From: Streptomyces sp. JH34
Lineage (GTDB): Bacteria; Actinomycetota; Actinomycetes; Streptomycetales; Streptomycetaceae
Direction of reading: 5' to 3'
Assembly (NCBI RefSeq): GCF_029428875.1
Contig: NZ_JAJSOO010000001.1
Coordinates: 3,534,001-3,598,000 of the forward strand
DNA length: 64,000 bases
In this document: positions 43,510 to 52,228 of the stretch, piece by piece
How positions within the stretch are numbered: position 1 is the stretch's first letter
Layout of the letters: every line of letters begins with the position of its first letter
Position numbers and translations under genes: made by a program
The notes under the pieces: generated by a model
The model's database searches: none
What the model was told of the DNA's origin: nothing
The model's input: only the letters and a program-made list of their open reading frames with translations

Positions 43510-44260
43510 CAGTGACGAGAGCCGGGAAGTGACGGTGACTCCCGTCACAACTCCCCGTACCCGTCGGTAAATCGCTGTCCGAATAGGCGAGATCGAATTT
43601 GCTAACGGCAGATCTCTTGTTACGGTTCTGGAAGTCCGGTCGCTGGTGCATCCCCCGTCGCCAGCGGCCGGGCGTCTGCGTTTCCGGGACCGGACGGCTG
43701 GGGCGCACGCCGGGGCACTCGGCATACCGGCGGGCCTGCGCGTGCACCCTGCCCCGCGTCGGCCCCGCCCCTCGCGCAACCGTCCCGTCCCAGGTCCACG
43801 CGTGACGACCGCCGGGCCCCGGGCTGATCGCGCACTCCGCGCCATGGACTGCGCACCGCGCACCCCTCGCTCGTACCGGCGTTCGCTTTCGGACAGAAAC
43901 CCGGTCTCCTTGCCGGCCCCGCGAATGAGCCCCCGGTACGGGAGAAACATTCACAACGGCGGCACCGCAGGCACCGTTTCCCCTTGCACCGAGTGAAGCG
44001 TGGCGGCGCTGCCGCACCCGACGACCCCGTTTCGTCAAATGCGCGAATAGCTGTCAGAAAGTCTGCGAGCTCCCGCTTTACGGGATATGCAATTACACGG
44101 AAGGCCCGCCCCATCCGTTCGGTCACGCGTACGAGTCGCGCCACCCGTTCGGTCACCCGGACGGGCCGCACCACCCGTTCGGTCACGCGGAACGGGGCGG
44201 CACCGTGCCCCCTGCGGGGGTGAGCCGCCCGCTGTTCCCGCGTCGGTGATCCCTGACCGC
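43510..44260. other. 751-bp region without a supported gene
   Basis: Open frames here are Arg/Pro-rich shadows. An A/T-richer patch at about 43571-43640 (GAATTTGCTAACGGCAG...) could hold a promoter or small RNA. Three 30-bp repeats lie at 44115-44204. Confidence 0.4.
44115..44204. repeat. three contiguous 30-bp tandem repeats
   Basis: Units at 44115-44144, 44145-44174 and 44175-44204, each starting CCGTTCGGTCAC and ending near CCAC. The third has more changes. No spacers, so not CRISPR. Confidence 0.85.
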
Positions 44261-44944
44261 TCAGTACGTGAGCCGACTGCCGCCGTCCGGCGCGCTGTTG
44301 CTCGCCTCGACGAGCGCGTCCAGGACGGATTCCACATCCGGGAGCCACGGCACGGCGTTCCCGGCCTCCGGCGCGCGCTCCCAGCGCACCTGCCCCGCAC
44401 CCACCTCGGACGGAGGCAGGACGAGGTAGCCGCCCTCCCCGTGGAACCGCAGCGAGCTGGGCACCCGGTCCTTGGCGTGCAGCATTTCGCCCAGGCGTTC
44501 CAGGGTGTAGGGGGCGACAAGCAGCGACCACCTGGTGGGCGTCGCCACCACGGGGCCGAGCCGCAGCCCCATGCCGTCGAGGGCGGTCAGCGCCACGGCG
44601 CCCGCGACGGCCGGCAGGCTCAGCGCGCAGGGTGCCTGACCACCGGTGGCCAGGACGACGGGGGCGCTGGGCCGGTTGGTCCACCACCAGCGCACCATGC
44701 GGGCGTCGGTGGTCGCCGCGAGGAGCCCTGGATCGAAGGGGTGCGCGCCGGGTACGGCGCACTCGGGGTCGGGACAGGCACAGCCGCGGCCGCGTTCGCC
44801 GCGTACGGCTCCCGTCGCCAGCCCTGCTCCGGGGAGCACGGGCCACTTCCAAGCGGTGGCACAGATCAGCGCCGCGTCGAGCTGGGCGGAACTTCCCTTG
44901 CGCCGGGGCCGTCGCCTGCGTCGCCTTCCGAGGATCTCGCGCAT
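44261..44944 (-). CDS. degenerate prim-pol domain protein
   Basis: 227 residues, starting MREILGRRRRRRPRRKGS (strongly basic). The order of segments follows the prim-pol protein at 37579-38472: AWKWPVLPG, HPFDP, RWWWTNRPSAPVVLATG, then RFHGEGGYLVLPPS where the active protein has RGAGGYLVGPGS. The metal-binding DLDID is absent; the equivalent place reads ALSLPAVAG, so polymerase activity is unlikely. ATG 44944 follows AAAGGAA. Related proteins are widespread in Streptomyces. Function unknown; perhaps DNA or nucleotide binding. Confidence 0.8.
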   Translation of the reverse strand: MREILGRRRRRRPRRKGSSAQLDAALICATAWKWPVLPGAGLATGAVRGERGRGCACPDPECAVPGAHPFDPGLLAATTDARMVRWWWTNRPSAPVVLATGGQAPCALSLPAVAGAVALTALDGMGLRLGPVVATPTRWSLLVAPYTLERLGEMLHAKDRVPSSLRFHGEGGYLVLPPSEVGAGQVRWERAPEAGNAVPWLPDVESVLDALVEASNSAPDGGSRLTY

Positions 44945-45597
44945 GAGCGCTCGTTCCTTTCCGTTGAACGCCGAGGTCCACATCGCACCACGCGTTCGTT
45001 ACACCACGTGTGCGTCTCTTCGCTGTGCGCGCTCGCTCATCGGGACTGCGGTACGGACGGTTGGTCGGTGCCGAGCGTGAACCGAGCAGAGCAGAGTGGA
45101 ACCGAACAGAATGGAGCTGATCCGAGTCGAACCGGGTTGAGCCGAGCCGAGTCCAGTCAGTACATCGCGCGGTCGGCGTGCGCATCGCGCGTGCCGTCCC
45201 TTGTGCAACCCCGCGACTCGGGGGTGGGCGGGCAGCCGTCATGTATGTGGACGCCCGGGCTCGCTGTCGGGTTCCGGGGCGGTCGCAACCACCCCTGGCC
45301 ATCCACGATTACGTACCCAGCATGCCCGGGATGACGCTCCCTCCGGCATTTCACCCCGAGGGTGCCCCTGTCAAGCGCCCCCAGTCGACCGCAAAAAGCG
45401 GCCCGGGGGTGCATTTTTCAGCCAAGTTAACCGTCTCATGGACACCGTGAACACCGGAAGGACAATGCTGGACATCGCCTTACTTTTGCGTGTACATGTG
45501 GGGGCGTCTACATGTGGTTGCACCGATAGCGGCGCAGCACGACATGGGGGTTTGCCATGCTATTGGACAAAACACACCGGTCGGAAAGCCGACTACC
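44945..45597. other. 653-bp intergenic region with purine-rich repeats
   Basis: No gene is supported. About 45069-45165 is a degenerate repeat of GAACCGAG/CAGAG-type pentamers. ACATGTGG direct repeats lie at 45493-45517. TTAACC near 45427 and A/T-rich TTACTTTTG near 45480 may mark promoters. Confidence 0.45.
45493..45517 (+). promoter_or_regulatory. TACATGTGG direct repeats before phosphatase gene
   Basis: TACATGTGG at 45493-45501 and 45509-45517, spaced 16 bp, about 85 bp before the chosen start. The ACATGT core recurs in GACATGT upstream of the sigF- and sigN-like genes. Confidence 0.4.
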
Positions 45598-46968
45598 GTG
45601 AGCGCCCCCCATCCCCCGAAAGTGGCTGGAATCGATTCCATGGTTCCCGTTTCAACGCACACTGCCGCACCTCTGGAAGGGGCGACCGCAGCACCGGGCG
45701 CCTTCATCCAGGACCGGCTGGCCGGGTGGGTGTCCGACCTCACCACACTGCACGAACTCACCGAACGACTGGCCGGGACCAGCACGCTGGACAGCGCCCT
45801 CCGAGAACTCCTGAGCGCCGGGGCGGCCCTCGTGGGAGCCGGCCGGGGACTCCTCGTCCTGGAACCCTCCGACGGCGGCGGGCCCTCCCGCACGATCGGA
45901 CTCGGCCTCGCCCACTCCGAACTGGGCCACATCGAGACGGTGCCACGCGGCGCCACCGCGTACGGCCGGTTCCTCGACGGCCTCCCGGATACCGACGGCC
46001 CCCTGGCCAGCCCCGACATCCTCGGCGACACCGGCCTCGACCCCCGCTGCCGCGAGGTCGCGGCCCGCCTCGGGTACGCCGCCTCCTACACGCAGCCCCT
46101 CACCACCGGGGCCACGGGCCGGCTGGGCGCGGCGGTCTGGCTGTACGACGAACCCGCCGAGCCGCTGGAGCGCCAGTGCCATCTCGTCGGGGTGTACGCC
46201 CGCTACGCCGCCGAACACCTGGCCCGCCTCCTCGAGCTGGAGCGCGCCAGGGCGGATGCCGCCGCGATCGCCGAGGAGCTCCTCCCCGGCAGACTGCCCC
46301 GGGTTCCCGGAGTGCGTCTGGCCGCCCGCCATCTGTCCGCGCCAGGGGGCGGCGGCGACTGGTACGACGCGCTGTCCCTCCCGGACGACGCCCTCGGCCT
46401 GGCCGTCGGCTCGGTCGGCGGCTCGGGGCCGTCAGCCCTGGCGGCCATGGGCCGCCTCCGCGCCGGCCTGCGCGCCTACGCCGTGATGGAGGGCGAGGAC
46501 CCCGTCGCCGTGCTCTCCGACCTCGAGCTGCTGCTGCGGCTGACGGAACCGGCCGCCTCGGCGACCGCCCTCTACGCGTACTGCGAACCGGACCGGCGCA
46601 CGATCCTGCTCGCCGGCGCCGGGCACACCCCGCCGCTGGTGACCGGCGACCGGCGCACCGAGTTCGTGGAGACGACGCTCTCCGCACCCCTGGGCATGCT
46701 GTCCTGCTGGGAGGCGCCCAGCGTGGAGTTCACACCCCTCCCCGGCGAGACGGTGCTGTTCTACACCGACGGGCTGCTGCGCCGTACCGGCGACAGCACG
46801 GACCGGGCCTTCGCGCGGCTGCACTCGGCAGCGGCCGGTGTGCCGAAGGTCCTGCGCCAGGATCCCGGAGCCGTCGCGGACCACGTCCTGCAGGTCGTCC
46901 TGCCCGACGGCCGGGACCGGAGCGGCGGCACGGAGGACGTCGCTCTGCTGGCCGTGCGCTTCGACTGA
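45598..46968 (+). CDS. GAF / SpoIIE-type PP2C-like phosphatase (possibly inactive)
   Basis: 456 residues. A GAF-like sensor at about 40-200 (LHELTERLAGTSTLDSALRELL...), then a SpoIIE/PP2C domain at about 225-455. Motif 1 GGGDWYDAL is intact, and YTDGLLR is present; but the metal Asp of GDVxGHG is replaced (GSVGGSG, Ser272), and the last motif reads TEDVALL. In relatives these phosphatases dephosphorylate anti-anti-sigma factors to free SigB-type sigmas. The missing metal ligand suggests weak or no catalysis, or sensor use. GTG 45598 is a choice among several starts (ATG 45490, 45547, 45640). Confidence 0.82.
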   Translation: MSAPHPPKVAGIDSMVPVSTHTAAPLEGATAAPGAFIQDRLAGWVSDLTTLHELTERLAGTSTLDSALRELLSAGAALVGAGRGLLVLEPSDGGGPSRTIGLGLAHSELGHIETVPRGATAYGRFLDGLPDTDGPLASPDILGDTGLDPRCREVAARLGYAASYTQPLTTGATGRLGAAVWLYDEPAEPLERQCHLVGVYARYAAEHLARLLELERARADAAAIAEELLPGRLPRVPGVRLAARHLSAPGGGGDWYDALSLPDDALGLAVGSVGGSGPSALAAMGRLRAGLRAYAVMEGEDPVAVLSDLELLLRLTEPAASATALYAYCEPDRRTILLAGAGHTPPLVTGDRRTEFVETTLSAPLGMLSCWEAPSVEFTPLPGETVLFYTDGLLRRTGDSTDRAFARLHSAAAGVPKVLRQDPGAVADHVLQVVLPDGRDRSGGTEDVALLAVRFD

Positions 46969-47065
46969 CGCGGCTCGCTGCAGGTAAGAGGTCTTCCCGC
47001 ACTGGGCCCCCTTCCGTACGCCCGTACGATGGGGATGGTCCAGTGTCGTACAAGGAGGACAAAAC

Positions 47066-48529
47066 GTGTCTGAGGAGCTCGCCCCGGAGACCCCGGAAAC
47101 AGCAGAAGCAGAGCCGATCAAGCAGCGGAAGAACGGCCTGTACCCGGGCATTTCCGATGAGCTCGCCGAGAACATGAAGTCCGGCTGGGCCGACACCGAG
47201 CTGCACGGCCTGGAGCCGGTCGCCCAGGCCTCGTACACCGCCGCCCGCCGCGCCGCGCTCTCCGCGCGCTTCCCCGGCGAGCGGCTCGTCGTCCCCGCGG
47301 GCAACCTGAAGACCCGCTCCAACGACACCGAGTACGCCTTCCGCGCCTCCACCGAGTACGCGTACCTCACCGGCGACCGGACCCAGGACGGCGTCCTGGT
47401 CCTGGAGCCGGCGGACGGCGGACACGAGGCGACCATCTACCTGCTGCCCCGCTCGGACCGCGAGAACGGCGAGTTCTGGCTCGACGGGCAGGGCGAGCTC
47501 TGGGTCGGCCGCCGCCACTCCCTCACCGAGGCCGAGCAGCTGCTCGGCATCCCGGCGAAGGACGTCCGCGAGCTCCCCGCCGCGCTGGCCGAGGCCACCG
47601 GTCCGGTGCGCAACGTCCGCGGGCACGACGCGGGTGTCGAAGCCGCCCTCACCGACAAGGTCACCGCGGAGCGTGACGAGGAACTGCGCGTCTTCCTCTC
47701 GGAGGCCCGCCTGGTCAAGGACGCCTTCGAGATCGCCGAGTTGCAGAAGGCCTGCGACGCCACGGCGCGCGGCTTCGAGGACGTCGTGAAGGTCCTCGAC
47801 CGGGCCGAGGCCACGAGCGAGCGCTACATCGAGGGCACCTTCTTCCTGCGTGCCCGCGTCGACGGCAACGACATCGGCTACGGCTCGATCTGCGCGGCCG
47901 GCCCGCACGCCACCACGCTGCACTGGGTCCGCAACGACGGCGCGGTCCGCTCCGGTGAACTCCTGCTCCTCGACGCGGGGGTGGAGACCGACGAGTACTA
48001 CACCGCCGACGTGACCCGGACGCTGCCCATCAACGGCACGTTCTCGCCGCTGCAGCGGAAGATCTACGACGCGGTCTACGAGGCCCAGGAGGCGGGCATC
48101 GCCGCGGTGAAGCCCGGCGGCGAATTCCGCGACTTCCACGACGCCGCCCAGCGCGTCCTCGCCGAGAAGCTGGTCGAGTGGGGCCTGCTGGGCGACCTGT
48201 CCGTGGAGAAGGTCCTGGAGCTGGGTCTGCAGCGCCGCTGGACGCTGCACGGCACCGGCCACATGCTCGGCATGGACGTCCACGACTGCGCCGCCGCGCG
48301 GACGGAGTCGTACGTCAACGGCACCCTGGAGCCCGGGGTCTGCCTCACCGTCGAGCCCGGGCTGTACTTCCAGGCCGACGACCTGACCGTGCCCGAGGAG
48401 TACCGCGGCATCGGCGTGCGCATCGAGGACGACATCCTCGTGACCGAGGACGGCAACCGGAACCTGTCCGCCGCGCTGCCGCGCCGGTCCGACGACGTCG
48501 AGGCCTGGATGGCCCGGCTCAAGGGCTGA
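47066..48529 (+). CDS. Xaa-Pro aminopeptidase (aminopeptidase P family)
   Basis: 487 residues. N-terminal creatinase-like domain to about 220; catalytic pita-bread fold after it with metal ligands in LDAGVETDEYYTADVTRT, the GTGHMLGMDVHD His segment, the VEPGLYF Glu and a final RIEDDILVTE. It removes N-terminal residues ahead of proline, needs Mn or Co, and is cytosolic. GTG 47066 follows ACAAGGAGGAC. The terminator stem after it lies partly in the end of the convergent gene. Confidence 0.93.
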   Translation: MSEELAPETPETAEAEPIKQRKNGLYPGISDELAENMKSGWADTELHGLEPVAQASYTAARRAALSARFPGERLVVPAGNLKTRSNDTEYAFRASTEYAYLTGDRTQDGVLVLEPADGGHEATIYLLPRSDRENGEFWLDGQGELWVGRRHSLTEAEQLLGIPAKDVRELPAALAEATGPVRNVRGHDAGVEAALTDKVTAERDEELRVFLSEARLVKDAFEIAELQKACDATARGFEDVVKVLDRAEATSERYIEGTFFLRARVDGNDIGYGSICAAGPHATTLHWVRNDGAVRSGELLLLDAGVETDEYYTADVTRTLPINGTFSPLQRKIYDAVYEAQEAGIAAVKPGGEFRDFHDAAQRVLAEKLVEWGLLGDLSVEKVLELGLQRRWTLHGTGHMLGMDVHDCAAARTESYVNGTLEPGVCLTVEPGLYFQADDLTVPEEYRGIGVRIEDDILVTEDGNRNLSAALPRRSDDVEAWMARLKG

Positions 48530-48563
48530 CACGGCCGGCGCGGACGACCCGCGCTCCCCGTTC

Positions 48564-48613
48564 GGCGGGAGGGCGCGCTGCTCAGGACACCATGAGCAGC
48601 GCGCCCTCCCGCC
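48564..48613. terminator. 21-bp terminator hairpin overlapping the end of the convergent gene
   Basis: Perfect 21-bp stem (48564-48584 with 48593-48613), loop GGACACCA. The right arm and loop encode the last residues (EGALLMVS) and the stop codon of the minus-strand ATPase gene. Confidence 0.9.
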
Positions 48614-49154
48614 ATTTCAGGACCTTGTCGAAGCTCACCACCGCGCCGCGTCCCGGCCGGTTGCCGAAGTGCACGTGGTCGGCGAGTTCCTCGATCAGGC
48701 AGAGCCCACGACCGCTCTCGGCCGTGGCCGGAGGATGCGTCGCGGACGCGCGCGAAGGGTCGCCCGTCGGATGCGGGCCGGACGCCTGCGGATCCGGCGG
48801 ACACCCGGCGGATGACCGTGCGGCGGTGCGAAGCGCGCGCCGGGACGGGAACCCGGGCCCGGAGTCGGCGACTTCGATACGGCACTTCTCGCCGTCCAGA
48901 TACGCCGTCACCCGGTACTGTCCGCAGGGCCGCCCGGAGTGCCTGCCACCGACGGGGGCGAGGTCCGCGCCCGTCTCCCCCTGGTCCCCGCCGTGTTCGA
49001 CGGCGTTCGCACAGGCTTCGCTGAGTGCGACCGAGAGGTCGTAGGAGATGTCCGGATCCACGCCCGCCGTCTCCATCGTGCCGAGCAGGAAACGCCGGGC
49101 GAGCGGAACGCTCGCAGCTTCGCGCCGCAAATGGAGTGACCACCACATGCTCAT
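48582..49154 (-). CDS. RsbW-like ATP-binding regulator
   Basis: 190 residues, a HATPase_c_2 anti-sigma-type domain: opening SLHLRREAASVPLARRFLL, N-box ALSEACANAVEHG, IEVADSGPGFP, and later RGLCLIEELADHVHF. An insert of about 35 residues rich in Pro/Ser/Arg/His sits between the G1 and G2 motifs and is unusual. ATG 49154 follows AGGAGG by 7 nt; the frame is open to 49337. It ends inside a terminator hairpin shared with aminopeptidase P. Partner unknown. Confidence 0.87.
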   Translation of the reverse strand: MSMWWSLHLRREAASVPLARRFLLGTMETAGVDPDISYDLSVALSEACANAVEHGGDQGETGADLAPVGGRHSGRPCGQYRVTAYLDGEKCRIEVADSGPGFPSRRALRTAARSSAGCPPDPQASGPHPTGDPSRASATHPPATAESGRGLCLIEELADHVHFGNRPGRGAVVSFDKVLKWREGALLMVS

Positions 49155-49414
49155 GCTCCAGCCTCCTGGCTGCGGCTCGACATACCGATACGTATTGCCG
49201 CGATGAGCGCGTCGTAAGCACGGATCCGGCGTGACAGCGCTCATTCGGCGGATGCGGATATTCCGCTCGCCGGTGTATGACGTGCTCTGATCACGGCCGA
49301 GAAGCACGCATGAACAGGTGCAACACACCCTGATCACTCCCCGATGGGGACGGATGCCGACCTTCCGGACCTGCCGTACGGAGACCGGGTGCCCAGTGGG
49401 ATGATGACTCGGCC

Positions 49415-50233
49415 ATGTCTATGCCTGTCGCACGCGCCGGAGCCGGTATGCGGCTTTTGAGGACCGCGGTGTTCACCGCGGTCTGCGTCGTGCTCGCCTC
49501 CGCCGGACATGGCCTCGCAGCGGGCGTGAGCGTGCCCGGCCGGAGTCTGCTGGCCGGCTTCGCCGGAGTCTTCGCCGCCGCCGCGCTCCTCGCCGGGCGT
49601 GAGCGCACCCTCCTGTCGATCACCGCCGCCCTCGCGGCCGGGCAGATCGCCCTGCACGTCCTCTTCGGGCTCGGGCGTCACGCGACGGCCGCCGCGACGG
49701 GGCCGGGGGACGACGCGCTGATCCGCTTCGCGGCCGGGCTGGTGTGCGGTGCCGGACCGGCGCAGCTGAGCGCCGGTGAGGCGCACCGCATCGTGACCAC
49801 CGCGGGTCTGGACCCCGCGACGGTGGCCCAGGGACACACCCACCTCGGAGCGGAGGCGGCGGCCGGCGCGGCCGACCCGACGCTCCTGGCCACGGTCATG
49901 TCCGGCCTGCCCGGCCTGCCCATGTTCCTGGGGCACCTGCTCGCCGCGGTCGCCACCGGCTGGCTGCTGCGACGCGGCGAGATCGCGCTCTTCCGGCTGG
50001 CCAGGCTCTCGGCGCAGGGCGGACGGCAGCTCGCGGCCGGGGCCCGGCTGCGCGCGCTGCGGGCGGCGATGGCACTCGTACGCGCACTGCGTGCGGGACT
50101 TCCCGGGCGGCCCACGACCGGGCCGCGTGTATCCCGCAGCGCCGTCGACGCTTCCCTGCCGGCCACCGGGGACCCCCTTCAGCACATGGTGATCAGGCGC
50201 GGCCCGCCGCCCGTATACGTACGCGCAGCCTGA
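49415..50233 (+). CDS. integral membrane protein at head of copper cluster
   Basis: 272 residues with about five hydrophobic helices: about 13-32, 40-60, 65-85, then a periplasmic-type loop (residues about 88-155) holding GHTHLGAE and other polar residues, and VMSGLPGLPMFLGHLLAAVATGWLL near 160-187. The C-terminal 85 residues are basic and cytosolic. No family is recognised, but its position directly before YcnI-like, Sco and PCuAC-like genes suggests copper handling; the loop His could be ligands. ATG 49415 has no obvious Shine-Dalgarno. Confidence 0.7.
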   Translation: MSMPVARAGAGMRLLRTAVFTAVCVVLASAGHGLAAGVSVPGRSLLAGFAGVFAAAALLAGRERTLLSITAALAAGQIALHVLFGLGRHATAAATGPGDDALIRFAAGLVCGAGPAQLSAGEAHRIVTTAGLDPATVAQGHTHLGAEAAAGAADPTLLATVMSGLPGLPMFLGHLLAAVATGWLLRRGEIALFRLARLSAQGGRQLAAGARLRALRAAMALVRALRAGLPGRPTTGPRVSRSAVDASLPATGDPLQHMVIRRGPPPVYVRAA

Positions 50234-50337
50234 CGCGACCCCTCCGCCGGGATTCCGGTCATGAGGTGGTCGTGATGCCGTCGCGCCTCCGCGCGCCGGA
50301 CCACCTCTTCCTCATGCCTTGTGGAGTGATCCCTGCC

Positions 50338-51066
50338 ATGAACGTTTCCCGCATCGCCCTCGCCGGCGGCGTCGCCGCGTCGACCGTCCTGCTGCTCGCC
50401 GGCACCGCCTCCGCGCACGTCAGCGTGCAGCCGCAGGGCGAGGCCGCCAAGGGCGGTTACGCCACCGTCAACTTCAAGGTCCCCAACGAGCGCGACGACG
50501 CCTCCACCGTCAAGCTCGAGGTCACTTTCCCGACCGACCACCCGCTGGCATCCGTCAGCCCGCAGCCGGTGGCCGGCTGGAAGATCGACGTCACCAGGAG
50601 CAAGCTGGCCAAGCCGCTCGAGGTACACGGGAAGAAGATCAACGAGGCGGTCTCCAAGGTCACCTGGACCGCGGACGCCAAGGGGATCGAGCCCGGCTTC
50701 TTCCAGCAGTTCCCGCTCTCGGTCGGGCAGCTGCCCGAGGACACCGACCAGATGGTCTTCAAGGCGCTCCAGACGTACAGCGACAAGGAAGTCGTCCGCT
50801 GGATCGAGGAGCCCACCGAGGGCGGCGAGGAGCCCGAGAGCCCCGCCCCCGTCCTGGCGCTGACCGCCCCGGCGGCCGACGCGCACGGTGCTGCCGCCGA
50901 CGACGACAAGAGCGGCGAGGCGGCCGAGGAGACGACGGCGTCCTCGGACGACGCCTCTTCGTCGAACAGCGACAGCACCGCCCGTGTCCTGGGCGTCGTC
51001 GGCATCGTCGTGGGCGTCGCCGGGGTCGCGTTCGGTGTCCTCGCCGGCCGCCGCCGCAACGCCTGA
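50338..51066 (+). CDS. YcnI-like (DUF1775) copper-binding membrane protein
   Basis: 242 residues: signal peptide (about 1-26, ending ASAHVSVQP, with the N-terminal His of the mature protein as copper ligand in YcnI-type proteins), a beta-sandwich to about 165 with WKIDV and WTADAKGIEPGFFQQF, then a Ser/Glu/Asp-rich stalk and a C-terminal helix (VLGVVGIVVGVAGVAFGVLAG) with RRR anchor. Membrane-anchored outside. ATG 50338 with GGAG 11 nt upstream. Operon with Sco and PCuAC genes. Confidence 0.9.
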   Translation: MNVSRIALAGGVAASTVLLLAGTASAHVSVQPQGEAAKGGYATVNFKVPNERDDASTVKLEVTFPTDHPLASVSPQPVAGWKIDVTRSKLAKPLEVHGKKINEAVSKVTWTADAKGIEPGFFQQFPLSVGQLPEDTDQMVFKALQTYSDKEVVRWIEEPTEGGEEPESPAPVLALTAPAADAHGAAADDDKSGEAAEETTASSDDASSSNSDSTARVLGVVGIVVGVAGVAFGVLAGRRRNA

Positions 51067-51114
51067 TCCCTCCGGCACCCCCAACCCGTCACCACAGATC
51101 AGGAACTCAGCTCC

Positions 51115-51771
51115 ATGTACAGCAAGAAGACGGTGCTGGCCGCGGCGTTCGCCGCCGTGGCCGCACTGACCCTGTCGGCCTGCGGCAGCGAAGGGGGCTC
51201 GGCGGACGGTTCGGTCGCCGAGGTCTCCTCCGGGACCGGGTCCGATCCCGCGACCGTGCTCGACCAGCCGTTCACCAAACCCGATCTCGTCCTCACCGAC
51301 ACGCACGGCGAGAAGTACGACCTGCGCGAGCAGACCAAGGGCAAGCCCACCCTGATCTACTTCGGCTACACCAACTGCCCCGACGTCTGCCCGCTGACCA
51401 TGAGCAACATCGCCGTCGCCAAGCGCGCCCTGCCCGAGGCGGACCGGGAGAAGCTCCAGGTCGTCTTCGTCACGACGGACCCAGAGCGGGACACCCCGGC
51501 GTCGCTGGGCAGCTGGCTCAAGGCCCAGGACCCCGGCTTCACCGGCCTCACCGGCGACTTCCCGGCCATCCAGGCGGGGGCGCGGCAGATCGGCATCGGC
51601 ATCGATCCGCCGAAGAAGGAGAAGGACGGCACGGTCGTCTCGATGCACGGGGCCCAAGTCATCGCGTTCTCCCCCAGGACGGACAAGGGCTACGTGCTCT
51701 ACAGCGAGGACACCACCGCCGAGGACTACACAGAGGACCTCCCGAAGCTCGTCAAGGGGGAGACCCCGTGA
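51115..51771 (+). CDS. sco: Sco-type copper chaperone lipoprotein
   Basis: 218 residues, lipobox LSAC giving a lipoprotein anchor. Thioredoxin-like SCO1/SenC fold with the copper-binding CPDVCP pair (about residues 87-92) and the later His in SMHGAQV. In Streptomyces, Sco delivers copper to cytochrome oxidase CtaC and, through DtpA, is needed for GlxA maturation and morphogenesis. ATG at 51115. The stop overlaps the next start (GTGA), so translation is coupled. Confidence 0.93.
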   Translation: MYSKKTVLAAAFAAVAALTLSACGSEGGSADGSVAEVSSGTGSDPATVLDQPFTKPDLVLTDTHGEKYDLREQTKGKPTLIYFGYTNCPDVCPLTMSNIAVAKRALPEADREKLQVVFVTTDPERDTPASLGSWLKAQDPGFTGLTGDFPAIQAGARQIGIGIDPPKKEKDGTVVSMHGAQVIAFSPRTDKGYVLYSEDTTAEDYTEDLPKLVKGETP

Positions 51772-52214
51772 ACCGCCGCACGGCCGTCGCCGGCGCCCTG
51801 GCCCTCACCACCGGCCTGGCGCTGACGGCGTGTTCCTCCGACAGCGTGCCGCAGCTCGAGGTGACCGGCGCCTTCATGCCGCAGCCCGTCAGCGACATGG
51901 CGGCCGGTTTCCTCCTCGTGAAGAACAGCGGTGAGACCACCGACCGGCTGACGTCGGTGACCAGCTCGCTGTCGGACAACGTCTCCATCCACGAGACGAA
52001 GAACAACACGATGCGGATGGTGACGTCGTTCGAGGTGCCCGCCGGTGGCGAGCTCGACCTCGAACGCGGCGGAAACCACATCATGTTCACGGAGCTGAAG
52101 CAGCGGCCCAAGCGGGGAGAGACGGTCTCCGTGGAGCTGCACTTCGAGAAGGCCGACCCCATCACGGTCGACATCCCCGTGAAGGAGACCACCTACAACC
52201 CGAAGAAGCAGTGA
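51768..52214 (+). CDS. ecuC: PCu(A)C-type copper chaperone lipoprotein (ECuC-like)
   Basis: 148 residues: lipobox LTAC, then a PCuAC (DUF461) beta barrel with ligands in SIHETKNNTMRM and GGNHIMF, the H-x(n)-M-x(n)-HxM set for Cu(I). It hands Cu(I) to Sco in S. lividans (ECuC). GTG 51768 overlaps the sco stop; AAGGGGGA is 8 nt upstream. The name follows the S. lividans cluster by synteny. Confidence 0.9.
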   Translation: MNRRTAVAGALALTTGLALTACSSDSVPQLEVTGAFMPQPVSDMAAGFLLVKNSGETTDRLTSVTSSLSDNVSIHETKNNTMRMVTSFEVPAGGELDLERGGNHIMFTELKQRPKRGETVSVELHFEKADPITVDIPVKETTYNPKKQ

Positions 52215-52228
52215 GGTACTGACACCCC

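Noticed and set aside
43502..44038. 178-residue minus-strand open frame in the gene-poor gap
   Set aside because: Arg/Gly/Pro/Cys-rich with no domain, ribosome site or codon-bias support.
44115..44204. CRISPR array
   Set aside because: Repeats are contiguous with no spacers, and no cas genes are near.
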